Made by a program: the position numbers and the translations under genes. Under the pieces are notes generated by a model. It was not told the origin of the DNA. It saw nothing but the letters and a program-made list of their open reading frames with translations, and did no database searches. DNA of 64,000 bases from Druceiella hillmani (lineage: Eukaryota; Arthropoda; Insecta; Lepidoptera; Hepialidae), in contig JAYKKI010000029.1 in NCBI GenBank assembly GCA_039881145.1, positions 27,446,001 to 27,510,000 of the forward strand, read 5' to 3'. Every line of letters starts with the position of its first letter. The stretch's first letter is position 1. This document shows positions 27,301 to 40,084 of this stretch, piece after piece.

Positions 27301-27770
27301 GTTTCAAGTAGAGACTCTGTCATTGCGTTCTAACCCTCAGTCCTAATGTTGCGATACTGCCTCCTTAAACTCTGAGTCTCAAGGATCTGCCGTCTCAAAA
27401 TTATTATCGTGAGTCTCAAGCAGAGAGTCTAATATTAAACTCCAGGTTCCAAGTCTTCAGTCTTGCTATTTTAGGGGTATTGCCTACTTGTGAGTATTAT
27501 TCGCTTTTCATCATGGGGCATAAGGATCTCCTGTTTTTATGTTTCAATCAGAGACTCTCATTAAACTCCAACTGAGTTCCAACTCTTTAGATCTCATGTA
27601 GCGGGGATATTGCCTGCTCAAATTTTGAGACTCGAGGGTCTTCTGATTTTAAATTAGTGTTTTGGATATCAAGCAGATAGTCTGCCATTAAATCTTGACG
27701 TTGTGAAATTACTGCCTGTTTAAATCTAAAGAGTTGGGTATCCGCTGTTTTTTAATTAAATTAGATTTTG
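27301..27770. repeat. Four diverged tandem units, 110-130 bp
   Basis: Unit starts are near 27301, 27411, 27541 and 27664, each opening with a form of GTTTCAAGCAGAGACTCT. Then come ATTAAACTCCA, TCCAAGTCTTCAG, a GGATATTGCCTGCT block, CTCAAACTCTGAGACTC and GGATCTNCTGTTTT. The second unit has the ATTGCCTAC block but an altered tail, and the fourth is shortened. The tract is C- and G-richer than its flanks and has many GAGTCTC/GAGACTC strings. No frame runs through all units, so I read it as an old minisatellite. Confidence 0.75.
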
Positions 27771-27918
27771 GGGAAATTGAAGGTACACCGCGGAAGATAT
27801 ATACAAAACCACGAAGTAGCTACGATAGTAGTAAACAGATATATAGTATGCACATTTATATACAGGGATGGAGTACCGATCACGGTTAAACCAAAGAGGG
27901 AATGTGATTTATAGATCC

Positions 27919-27919
<1 letters not shown>

Positions 27920-27957
<38 letters not shown>
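27920..27957. repeat. (AT)n microsatellite
   Basis: About 38 bp of AT, followed by short ACAC and GTGT runs. Confidence 0.95.
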
Positions 27958-27965
<8 letters not shown>

Positions 27966-30423
27966 TATGTGTGTATGTGCTATCAAGTGAAATGTAGTCC
28001 ACATGTGTGTGTGTAACTGAGAAACTAGAATTGTCACTAATTCCAAAAATCTCTAGCAGTAGCAGCATTTTGCAAGTTTTTACGTGTGAAAAATTATCAT
28101 ACCGCAAAAGTTCCAAGTAAGAAATTATATTTTCATTATTTTTAGTTTTCATTGCTCTCATGATTCGGTGGTGGTTTGGTCAAGGCTTAATTTTCTTTGT
28201 AAACATTTTTGTTCATACCATAAAATTAGTTATGCATGATACAAAAACAACTATTTATATAGAATGTTTTATAAAGGAACTGAGTTTGTATACCTTGTTG
28301 ATGGTCAGTTGTGTGACTATGGGTTATTTCAAGGACCAGGCGATAGGTCATGTTTATTTCTCTGTAAGGAAATATTGAGCACACTTCTGGAGTTAAATCC
28401 AACGTTCTGCAATATAAATTACATCATTTTGCAAGTATATAATTGTGTATACTGCCGTCAAAATTATTTCAAAAATTAAAAACCTTGACTGGATAATACG
28501 ATGAATTGTTGCTAAAAGTCAGTATGTCAAAGAACCCATGAAAACGGAAAGAAAAGGGTTAACAAAATAACATTATCGAATCTGTATTAGTCATCAGACA
28601 TTAAAAAGCTCGACAAAAGGTAGTGAACTACCATAAAATACATAGATATAAAAAGTTAGCCGCAAAAAGAAGTGAGAAAAAAGCGGTCAAGTACTCTCAG
28701 AACTTTGCTAGATAAGTGTAGATGAATGAGTTTAAGTCTTTGGGTCTAGATTTATTTATATCAATTATAACGTTGAAGTTGCTGCTATAATTTTTTTCCT
28801 CTAATTCTGTTTGCCATTAGATAAAATCTATAAAATCAGTAAAATTTTATCTTTTAATAACTCTGGTTGAAAAAGAGTTAAATATATGCAGATTATCCAT
28901 CGTGACAAAGTTTATTATTACAATAATCTTAAAATTCAATAAACTTAGATGCAAAGTTCTAACTTGCTCATATAGATTACTTTAGTAAACCTCTATAAAT
29001 ACTTGGCTGATTTTATCTCACCACTTTTTATGGCTATGGTAGTTTTATCATTTTCTGTGAAAATTATTTAAAATTATTGTATCTTAAAGTACTCGTAAAG
29101 TTGTAAGAAAAGTGGAAAAAATTAAATATCTCCCTTTAACAATTTAAAACACCTTTATTTATTAAGAGAAAAATATCTCAAAATAAAAAAGAAATCACCC
29201 CACTATTTATTCTTGTTTTCAGAGAGACATCATTCGAATTGCTCCTCTTAACTCCACAGTAGTTGTCGTCAGCATTTTACGTAAGGAAATGTCCACAAGA
29301 AATAGGTCAAAATTTACTGATCATTTGACAAAAATGATAAGCGCTTTAATATTTAAAAATTTCGGTTAAAAATTATACTTTTCACGAACAATTGTCTCCG
29401 TACATATAATTTATGTCCTTGATGCGCCGTCTCATGAACGCATGCACGCATAGATTTTTTATTGCGTCAAGCATACGTCACTTTTAAATAAATTAAAATG
29501 TAACAACATAACTTTAAAAAAATGTTTAAATTAAAAGTTTTTAAATTATTTCTACTAGGCTATTATTTATTCTAAGTATTTTTTTGCAGTAAGAGCATCT
29601 AAAATCTGATAATATCGGAATTCTCCACTTTTTTAATTGCTCAATCACTTCGTCGTTATGTGATTTCTTCGTGGTGAATAAAAATATTTTTTCTTTGTGA
29701 TATATCTTCTTCATACATTATGTCATACAATTTTTAAATTGTTGTGCTTCATAAACTTAATCCTCCTAATATTTCCTCCTATAATTATCTAATAATTTAA
29801 AACGTATCAACGCACTGCCGTAATGTTTCTCTAACTATGGTTATTTTCCAATCTATTATTTACACATACACATAAGTTTATGAGAAACTAAAAACTGCAA
29901 TGTGCATGCTTTAAAATGTCTCTTTTATTTAAGTTTCCTATCTTTCTGGTAATTTTCCGTAGTGAATTTAAATATTCTATGGTCGTATTAGATATCTACT
30001 GTATTTAAATGTTGTGTAGAAACATAATATTAATTTCGAGTTTATTTTCTTTAGTAAATTAATATGTGGAATAATATTTAAGATTCTTTAGATTTATTTA
30101 CTGTTTGAAACTCTGGGTAAGATAACTCCCGATTAAATATTTTAAGTGGGTTTATATTATAATGAAATTGTGGGCATAATATAATCCGCTCGCTTTTACA
30201 TATCTAAAATATTTATTGGTTTATTGTTCCTCAGGTTATGATCTAAAAGTAATTCTTGCCTCATGATAATGCATTGATTCATTTAAAACCATACAGAGTT
30301 TATGTCTCTCAATAAATTATGGATGATTTAAATATTCCTCTTGGTTTTTTCAGTTATTCATTATACGTTCTTCTAAAAAGGGCGAAGTGATCATTGCCGT
30401 AGAGAAACATAAAAATTACTTGA

Positions 30424-30428
<5 letters not shown>
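27958..30428. other. AT-rich DNA, little seen
   Basis: Apart from the short frame near 28.3 kb, no coding, RNA or repeat structure was found. Confidence 0.5.
28264..28479 (+). other. Unidentified 71-codon open frame
   Basis: The first 35 codons read MFYKGTEFVYLVDGQLCDYG then LFQGPGDRSC, with Gly, Asp, Pro and Cys content unusual for chance frames here. The tail is AT-driven. A donor-like CTGTAAGG at about 28360 could end an exon after the plausible part. An overlapping frame (28160-28378) is less protein-like. No family recognised. Confidence 0.2.

Positions 30429-30483
<55 letters not shown>
30429..30483. repeat. (AT)n microsatellite
   Basis: About 55 bp of uninterrupted AT dinucleotides. 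Confidence 0.97.
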
Positions 30484-30488
<5 letters not shown>

Positions 30489-33400
30489 CTTAATTTAAAA
30501 ATATTAACTTCTTCAAGAAAATAAAAAATTGTAATGCTGTCTACATGTAGCTGTTGGAATGTAGCAAAACTTTTTTTTTTTGAGCTTAATGACAAAAATG
30601 TTGACGAAAACGTTATGAATTGAAAAGAATGAGTATGGGAACTTCAGCAAATTGAAGTATAATTATTTTTATATCTTTATATCAATTGATTGAAATGTAC
30701 ATAAGTACGCATTCTTCTTCTGTATACTTAATTAATTTTCAAAATAATTTCTTCCTCACTCTGGAAAAAACCCCTTTTCATAAATGTTAATCATACATAA
30801 AAAAAACTCCACTCTAATAATTAACGAAAATTGCTTGAAAAGGTCATGAGTTATTATAGTAATTCTGTTTTTATTGGTATAATAATATCTAGTCCGCAAT
30901 GCTATTAGAAAATTTATTCTCGATCGCGAATGATTTAATCAAATTTGCATATCGTAGTTGTCCATATCTCTTGAAAATTTTGACTTCAACAATGTTAAAC
31001 AAAATAATTACAATTAGAGGTTGTTCTCATTTTCAATTATCTAAAGTTTTGTGCGATATTTTAAATTCGCTGATGAAAAATTATAGAATGTGTCCTGGCA
31101 TATTACTTAATTCAAAAGTTTAATATTTTACTTTCTTGCATGGACCATAAGAATGAAAAATTTTAAATAAAACTTTAATTGCACTTTGAAATATTTTCAG
31201 TGTCACCTCTATTTTTCTAAAAAGAGGAAGCGGCCATTGTGCAAAAAACCTTCAATTACTATACCAAGAAATGGTTTACACATTGCTACATATTTATTGA
31301 AGTATCAATATAAAACATGCACTTGAAAAATTCCATGCACGTACATATGGATGGATGGACATATGAACGAACATTAAGAATTTATATAAGTTTCTTTTTT
31401 CACTACAAAACTAAAAATGTTCTGCATTACGTCAATGGACTCGCAACTATCAACCAGAGGGAAACTCATAATCAACGGTGCTCAACTATAAGTCCAAAAT
31501 TTTATTTTTATCCTTTACGTCATTGAATGCGTGAATACTTAATTGCTTTTTGGTTGAGTAATTATGGAAATTCAAAAAATATTACAAAAGTTCCACTTAA
31601 TTTTTCTGGCGATGTACCATGTAGAGAATGAGAAAATTCCCTTATAAAATGATACACGAGAAGTAAATCCCTCAGGCCAGTGCTTCATTACGTGAAAAGT
31701 TACTTTTGTATATTTTGTTGTAAATTTAAATTTTAACGATAGTCTATCAGAGGCGCTATTTTCATTAATCCTGCTCATCACTCCCAGATGGAGATATTTT
31801 ACTTTATACTTATTTTATGGAAAAATATCTATTTGCTTTTATCATAATAAATAGATCACAGTATTAGAAGATGTTGCTAATTTACGGCGTGATAATACTT
31901 TCATAATTTAAATATTTAACAAAAATCTATATAATTGTATATAGATTTTTCTTAAGTGATGAGAATAAAATAACCACAGAACATTTAAATATTATATTAG
32001 AATTCGGCTTATCAACAAAGTTATAAAATAAAAAAGAAATATAAATATTATACCATCCCCAATTTACCTTTATCTAACAATTTTTACCTATTGACAAATA
32101 CTTATACAAAGAGTATCGGGTGACAATGTTTTATATCACACGTAACATTAATATTATAATATTTAATAATTTTTTCATCACATTTTCTATTTATCATAAT
32201 TAATGAAAGTCCTAGATTAGAGGTGCCGAATCGATGGAAGCGCATGCGTTACTTCTTTTGTTCCCACTTTCTTCCACCGTAACAATTATTAACTATACTA
32301 ATTTTTCAATAAACAAATTCCTAAAAATCTCAAGTTACATAGAGCGGTTTAACTGTTAATAATATTTAAAATTACTATTGTCAATATTTTTATAGATACG
32401 TTTAGTACGCCTGGAAGTATAACGTATTGAGAAATTTCTTATTTTAATTGATTACTTTCAGCCAAATAGTTTCAAAATGTACTCATACGATTTTTATTTA
32501 AATTCATGTTATGTATTGGAAAATGACTTAGATTTATATTTAATTGCATGTTACAATTTTAATTTTTTTATTAACTTAAAAAAGATTAATTAGATCTATT
32601 ACGTTTTCTTTCCTTCCTGAAAAAGGAAATCGTCAGAGACTGTTAGTTCATTTTGAAATATCAATGCCCAGTTAACAGTGTAAGGTGGCAAATGTTTTAA
32701 ATACCGCCAACCATAGGTAATTTTATAATAAACAATCTATGTAAAAATGATCTATAATATAAATCTATGTAAGTATGATAATATTTTTTTTCTAGTCGGT
32801 TTTGATAAATACAGATAATGTGACATAGGACTTATATAATATGTAAATAAAGACAGAAGAAGTAAATAAATACTTTTAAATGAAAGTACATAATAAAAAA
32901 ACACATACATGATAAGAAAAACACATATATGGTACTAAAATGGATGCCATGAATTATGTTTTCAAATAACATTAAGAATAAAAAAATAATCTTGAACTTT
33001 CAAATCTTGGTAACATTTAAAAATAATAGAAACAAGGAGTTTTATGCACATTTACTCAGGGTCTTGTATCAATATAAAAAAACAGGAAGTTACGTTTTTA
33101 ACACGCTTTAGAACATTATAAATTATATATTACATATATAATTGTTGAAAAGTTTGTGTGTTTTAAAATGTAAATAAAAAAAACCTTTTAAATTGACACA
33201 AGAGAGGAACGAGAACGCAAGAGAATAATGAATCTCACCTAAAATATTACATGATATTTTTAATTGTATTTCAAAAAAATATTTTCTCTGAAGCGCGACT
33301 TGATATGATTTCTTTTCGCCTATGTCAAGCGAAAAAAATCTACCCCAAGTTTTCATGTATTACCTCAAAAACGGTTACCTCAAAAATGAACCTGTCTTTG

Positions 33401-34783
33401 AATTGACAATTATGTTGTTTTATTAATAATGATCACGTTTTGCAGGTTCGATTATAGTTTACAGGCAAACAGCAAATACTGAAAAATTACATAACTACAC
33501 TCTATGATGTAGACGGACGGATATACACGATCAAATTTTAAAGATCCTAATTTGCTGCAGAACTCTAATTATAGAAATATCTAAATTTCTATCGGTATAA
33601 AATTGCACTCAACAATACCAAGTCCAAATAAAAACTAAAAAAGTTACCAATCTGGATACCAAAATGTTATGAAACATATGTGAATAACGAGGCTGAAGAA
33701 AGATATTAGTTTAATAATGCATTCCAAAATTGTCGTGAGTGAAGTAGTGTTTAAAACTCTGAAGAAACTAAATAATTCAGATATTGTTGCTTAAAAGTCA
33801 TTGAAAATAAAAAAAATATTATTTTAAAGAAACCTGAGAGTATAAGTAAAGGAGGTAATTGTATATTTTACATGGAACTATACTCGTATGAAAGACGTTT
33901 ATATTATCGTCTAATTTTCATAACAAATTGCACTAAGTGACTGCGTTATTTAAGTATCACATATAAAAATATATAAAAATAATTTTTTACACAAGAAAAC
34001 AAATTATTTTTTTTGTATGATAGAATTTTTGTAATATTGGTTTTCAAGCAAAATCACTTATCAAAATCAGATTCATCTCTTAGACCCACAACTAGATCAA
34101 CGGATAGTAGAACTGAGAAACTAATATAAAAATATCTTTTAAATTTAATTAAAAAATTGTGCGTTCTATAATAAGAGATAACTGTTATGTTTATGCCAAA
34201 ATATGTTCATGTATCATAATAACGTTATAAGCAGCAAATAATTCAACAAATTGTAAAAAAAAATAAGTGGGTAATAAGGAGTAAAAACTGCGAGAATATT
34301 TTTTAACGCATTGCTAAAATAAATATAATTTCTAAAATGAGTATCTGGACATTTGTCAACAAAATATCGGTATAAAGAGACTCAATAGTAGATTGTCCAA
34401 TAAACACGAAAAATAATAATAATATAGGAATTGCTAAATTTTACGTGATGTGAGGTAATAAAGTATTTGGCTTCCAGATTAAATTGAAAATACAGATTGC
34501 AAAACCCTGCCTTGTATTCATCGAATAAATTCTTGCAAGAACCAAAAATAGTTGAATACTGCATAAATTAATACAGGTTTTAGGATAAAATAACCGACAA
34601 TATTTTTAATACTAGATGATTTAGCATTTCATGAATTACAATTTAAATATGAATTAACACATTTTTCAACAAGCAATAAATATTGTAGAATGGAGATCAA
34701 AGAAGGTACGTGTTATATAATTGATAGCGCATTAAATTTAAGAAAGCATAACAAAATAAGGCCAAAAAATATAATAAAGGAGA

Positions 34784-34786
<3 letters not shown>
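30484..34786. other. Long AT-rich interval, no convincing gene
   Basis: Frames at 30899-31123 (+), 31572-31781 (-) and 33123-33356 (-) are 69-77 codons long and unrecognised. Nothing else stands out beyond a short hairpin at 31.9 kb. Confidence 0.45.
31921..31950. repeat. 13-bp inverted repeat, 4-nt loop
   Basis: AAAAATCTATATA and its reverse complement TATATAGATTTTT surround ATTG. It could resemble an intrinsic terminator, but in a eukaryotic AT-rich background I treat it as a chance or snap-back palindrome. Confidence 0.8.

Positions 34787-34839
<53 letters not shown>
34787..34839. repeat. (TA)n microsatellite
   Basis: About 53 bp of TA, followed by a slightly degraded TTATATATG tail. The preceding and following GGAGAGT strings are a short direct repeat around the tract (34779-34785 and 34851-34857). 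Confidence 0.95.
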
Positions 34840-34847
<8 letters not shown>

Positions 34848-36717
34848 GAAGGAGAGTATTTACATGAAAGGCTGGAATTATAAATAGAGTCAAAAAAAAG
34901 AAAAACAATTTAAGGTACTTAAAATATGAAGGATGAAAAACAGGAATTAACATAAAATAGGCGAAACGAAATAATTAAAATCGACCAACATAAATAATAT
35001 ACGGAAGGTAAAAAATCTTAGTAAAAAGAAAAGTATATGTTTTGGGACTAAACATTTTTAAAATTCTTGAAAAACGATTATTTCGGGTAATCTATAAGCA
35101 ATGAGAGGAATTTTACGAATTAATTTAGATTAATATTATGCAGAAAGATTAGTATTAAGCCAGATGCAAATATTTTTATTAACATCCATATGAAGTCTAA
35201 GTTACATCTATAGAAAAAATTGCAGAAATCGAGTGAATTGTAAAATCCGGTTTTGAAAGTTTTTTTATATTGCGTGTACACGCAATACATTATATTCATA
35301 TAACTTGTTTATGTAAACATTATTTTTTTTCAAACTTGCAGTAAGAAAACTCATTTTAACCATTTAAAATTATTTTTTCAAAAAAACAAATAGAATTTTA
35401 TAAGGAGCTCGGTTAAATAAATTATTAATCAGTGATATGCGGAAATAATTTTCATTATATTTCAAATACAAATTTGACATATCATATTAAATACATTGAA
35501 ATAAAGTGAGCACACTGCTACTCAACCTAAATAAATGTCGAGTTGTAATAATGCTGCAATCTCGTTAAGTATAATTATTAAGGGTACTTACCCTTAAGTG
35601 TAAAATATTATCTTATAATTTGTATTTTCTTAATTAATTTTGATAACGGTAAATAAGGCACTCTCAGACGCGTCATTTCACAATTAATTAAACCTCGAAA
35701 ATGAAACGAAATTTGATTTGAACGAAAGAAAGCAAAGAAAATTTAGTGTAAAAAAAAAGGTGAACTCGTAATATTAATTGTAATGACAGGACTAATAATT
35801 TATTTAAAGAGAAATTATATTTAACAATCCATTCATGGAATGTTAAAAATGTGCAACTTTAATAATAAAATCATCGAATTCTATGTCAATCGTATAGAAA
35901 GAGTTGAAATGTATCCCTACTCATTTTGATTGTTTGAATATCAGGTAAAAAATTATGCTTAAATCTCTAAATATATACAGCATTAATAATTATTATAAAT
36001 AATATTAAAATCATGTTGATTTCTTTGTAGCGAGTTTATTTTCCGTGTTTATTTTTCGTAGTTTTTAAATATTATGAGAAAATAATAAAAACTTGGGTTC
36101 CGCGAAAAATTCAAGATTACTTAAAAAGAGCTTATTAAATATAATTAAGTCGTCTTTTTTGAAAAGAAATTGTATTTGTAACCGTCACACAAGCTGAGAC
36201 AGTAACTTTAGAAATAAGGTACACTTAACAGCTAGACTAAAACAGTTTTATTGAAGAGTTCTTTTAAAATGCGATGGACAAAATTCAAAATTCCATCTAA
36301 CAGAATCGAATAAGAAATATATACAAATTAAAACAAATGAAAGCTGAGAAGGCAGAAGATATCAAGAAATTTCTATAAATGTAAAGAAATCTGTTCTACG
36401 GCTGTCCACATATTGTAAAAAGTGAAATGATATAAAAGTTACAGGAAGTAATTTGACATTATTTGCAAAGCTTTGTTTGGTAAAGTTGTGTACATTCTTT
36501 ATATAATTAGCATGAATGTAAGTGCAATTAGCCACACATGAAGGGCGTAAATTGTAAGCAAATAAAATTATTGGATTTAAGAGAATCGAATACGAAAATG
36601 GAATTTATAGTCCATATATCTACTCCCTATATGTAAAATTGTAAAAAACGTGAATTCTGTACATGGAAAGTATTTCAAAAAAATGATTAATTATGCGTAA
36701 AGAATGACAATAGAAGC
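34840..36717. other. AT-rich DNA, no gene seen
   Basis: Only the 18-nt palindrome ATTGCGTGTACACGCAAT at 35269-35286 stands out. Confidence 0.5.
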
Positions 36718-36850
36718 CAGAAAACCTGTTTTAGAATTTTTGTCTGTCTGTATGTTAATTTTTCGTCAATCACACGAAATCAACTGAACGGATTTTATCG
36801 TTTGGTATGGTAACAGTTTATACCCAAGAGCTATATAGGAGAGAAAAAAA
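36718..36850. repeat. Relic of a widespread insect-type repeat
   Basis: The order GTCTGTCTGT, then ATCAACTGAACGGATTTTA, then GTTTGGTATGG, then AGTTTATACCCAAGAGCTA and TATAGGAG matches a string I remember from many insect genomes (GTCTGTC..., AACGGCTGAACCGATTTT, TTTGGTAT, TATACCC, ATAGG). It is a short non-coding fragment; the element class cannot be assigned from this alone. Confidence 0.5.
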
Positions 36851-36909
36851 TCTAATAACTTTTCTTATTCCGAATTTCATGCGAATTCCTAAGCATAGCC
36901 TGTATAAAA

Positions 36910-36910
<1 letters not shown>

Positions 36911-36954
<44 letters not shown>
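36911..36954. repeat. (TA)n microsatellite
   Basis: About 44 bp of TA dinucleotides. Confidence 0.97.
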
Positions 36955-36958
<4 letters not shown>

Positions 36959-37979
36959 CGTATCAAAGTATGTTAAAAAAATTACTAAATAAAGTCGATT
37001 AGTATAAAAAATTTGGCAAAGAAAAACATTTGGCTCAATTATTATAAGGGATAACTGTTAGATTTCTCATATTAAAAAATGCGTCCAGGATGCGTCTACA
37101 ACCCTTGATAATAATTATTATCCAACTTAAGTGTCACAGCTAAAATTATTATTGACCCAAATAATTCTGCTGAGATTTATTAAAATTTTATCGGCAGTTC
37201 ATGCATTATAAAGGTGAATTTGGTTTTACCTTTGATTATCACATATCTTAGCGTTCTAGCATTCGGGTCATAATTATAATATATGCTTTGCTTAAATTTA
37301 TATTTAGATTATATTGAATTACTTAAAAATACGTTTTCTTTCTTCGTTTTTGAATATTGTATTGTATTTGGGAAGGTGATTAGAAGTTAAAAACTTATTA
37401 AATATTATCTAAAGTGACACAATTAATAAACATTTATATTTTAATATCTTCAAAAGGTTTAGAGAATATTATTGAAGTCAAACCACTAGCTCTTTCATAG
37501 CTTAAACTGTTTCTTAGATTGCAGTTCATTTGTAACAGAAGTCAATTTTGTGGTGAAAATTTCATTGTATTTTAGCGAGAACATCACATGTGTAGGTTGA
37601 ACCAAAATAGGCAGATAATAAATATGGAAATCGATTTATAGCGTAAAAATATATGCGGTGCGGATATTTCGCTAATTAATTAACAGCTTGGAGCAACAAT
37701 TCAAACAATTTCTGTCTCTGTATTTTCTAAATTGTATATTTTGTAATAAATAGGAAAATTATTTTATTGTCATTATATTCACTTCGTTTTAAGAAAAAGG
37801 AAATAGTTGAATGAAAATGAAGGTAATAAGATAAAATTAAATAACTCTTAATTATTATCAGTTTTACTATTTAACATTAATTTATCACATTCTTATATTC
37901 TTTGTTGCAGATTATATATGTCTTATTTGTTTCCCTATATTTTGCTTTAAATGTTTCACGTTTGCGTTGACGGTTTTTC
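36955..37979. other. AT-rich DNA, no gene seen
   Basis: No reading frame, RNA signature or repeat unit recognised. Confidence 0.5.
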
Positions 37980-38960
37980 GCTCCGAATTCTGTGAACCTT
38001 GACCGATTGACGAGTTTGGTAAGTAGTTAGGATTTTGCGCAAGGTACAAAAGTGACATAGCGCCGAGTGCGCTTTTACCTTGAGGTTGGATGTCTCCTCT
38101 TCTCGGGGGTGGAAATATTTTTACTCAAACTAACCCCGGAAATAGATAGAGGGGGAGTTTCTAAGTAAAAACTGTTGTATAAAGTTTTCTCGATAAATCG
38201 ATTTTTTTTAATTTTTCACGATTAAGTCTAGATTTTTTACGTTAAAAATGGATGTTTTTTGACGTTTTTTTGCAGTTCTATCAAAAAAGTTGTATTAACC
38301 AGAAATTAATCTTATAAAAAAACAAAGGGAATGGTTTGTTATGAAAGCTCTAGGTCCAAAATAAAGAGAGTTACGGCTCGATGCAGAAAACTTTCTCTTT
38401 CCAACAACTTGGTTCGAATCATTCAACGTCAAATAAAGAAAAACCGAAGCATATTTCGGGAAAAAACTTACTTAACAAACAAAGAAACATTTTTTGCAGT
38501 GCGTAGAAATACGTTTAAAATGAGTATTATTAAAAATCGATTGCGTTATAACTAAGCGAGTTACGATGCAAAAACGGTGGCCATTCCTTTACAAATTACT
38601 GCATTTTAGATTATTCATGTAATCCAAAAGTTTGATCGGGTTAAACAAATAGGATTAAACTGAAAAATATATATTTCAAATTTCTTTAAAAACATCTTTT
38701 TCGAAATAACTCTAAAACTAAAAAAGATACGTAAAACATTACATAGTGTAAAAATGTTTTTTCTTAACAAAATTTATAATATTTTTTTTATTTCTGTGAG
38801 ATTAAAAATAACGGAAAAATAACTGTTGGGAGCTTGCATTATAGTTCGTGGACCACCTCTCCCGACGCCTTCAGTCTTTTACCTTTTGAATATCACGGGT
38901 TTGGGATTATTGAAATATGGTGTTGTAGCTCCTGAAATTACCTGTAGTTTATGAATTGAC
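37980..38960 (+). repeat. Probable non-coding part of a transposable element
   Basis: A G+C-richer head (GCGCCGAGTGCGCTTTTACC, CTCGGGGGTGG, ACCCCGGAAATAGATAGAGG) leads into TGACGTTTTTTTGC and repeated AACTCTAAAA-type strings. It ends with GGACCACCTCTCCCGACGCC. I remember this kind of succession from long, high-copy insect elements, but I cannot name one. The 74-codon frame at 38331-38555 is Lys/Arg/Asn rich and probably not a gene. The block lies about 1.1 kb upstream of the pseudogene at 40.1-41.3 kb and might belong to the same element. Confidence 0.4.
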
Positions 38961-40084
38961 TTTTTTGCTTCAAAACTAAAGGAGTTCTGGTAAAAAACTA
39001 ATCGCATTTTTAATTTTGATTATCCTACTGAACATGTTTATTATTATTACGTTTAATTTGTATTGCACCATGGCTCTTGAAGGGATTAATGCAATTAGTG
39101 ATACCTTGGAAATCATATTATCGATGTATTTTATGTTATTTATTATATTATCAATGTATGGAAAGACAAAGCAAATGCCAATGTCGCACATACTTGTCAA
39201 AAATATATGACTTTCTTCTAATTATAACCTATTTATAGTAAAATATTATAATATAACCTATTAATTTTGACTTCTTTCTAACATTTGTGTTTTCTCCTTT
39301 CAATAATAGGCTTGCTTGTTACATTTAATATCAAATTATAGTTCAGCAACCTATAGTTTTTCTAAAATACATGACTGCTGTTATTTCTTCCAACTGTAAC
39401 ATTGGCAGAATTGCTCACGATTGAGCAGAATCCATATTAAAAAAAAACCTTGAACAAACATAATCTCACTTCAATTTTATTTGAAAATTGGCAAAACGCT
39501 AAATACGTTTAGCTGGGCCTAAATATGGATCTATGAATTGTCAATCAGTTTTTATTTGAATATTTATTTGCAGTTATCACCATCCGCCATTGATTTTCAC
39601 TGGATATTTGAGAGAAATTAATGTAACGTAGCATCTTCGTTATATCGTGATTATAATTGTATTATTTGTACAATTAATAGCAGTCATTTAAATGTAATTT
39701 ACAAAAGTATAAATTAATATTTCAGGATTTATCTTAGAACATTGAAATTGTTTATCGATTTATTTTGAACATTGAAATCACTATCTGTCGAAGTACTCAT
39801 GGACATTGACATAATATCGAAGCAGCAAAAAGAAAGCTCAAAGTAAGAAAAACAGTAAGTCTTAGTCCAGTGAAGAGAAAAGTGAGAAATTGTTCAAGTT
39901 ATAGAATAGAGAGATATTTTTGTTATATGCTAAAAACGAAGGAATTGGTACAAACAAAATTATTGTAAAAAGTCTTGACGCAGACCCTTCGTTTAAAATA
40001 GAATTAATTGACAAGCTAAATACTTTATGGATGTACTTGAACTATGCAAGAGACAATAATTTTTTGGGTCGGAAGTGTTAAAAA
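38961..40084. other. AT-rich DNA, possible 5' part of the following pseudogene
   Basis: Overlapping 64- and 74-codon frames on opposite strands near 39.0-39.2 kb are unrecognised. The last ~150 bp, in one frame, read KSLDADPSFKIELIDKLNT, which may be the N-terminal side of the family seen just downstream. Confidence 0.35.

Noticed and set aside
31921..31950. Stem followed by T-run, like a bacterial intrinsic terminator
   Set aside because: The window is eukaryotic in character, and the stem is AT-rich with no upstream gene.
38410..38421. GGTTCGAATC, a tRNA B-box-like word
   Set aside because: No A-box at the proper distance upstream and no acceptor-stem pairing, so it is not a tRNA gene.
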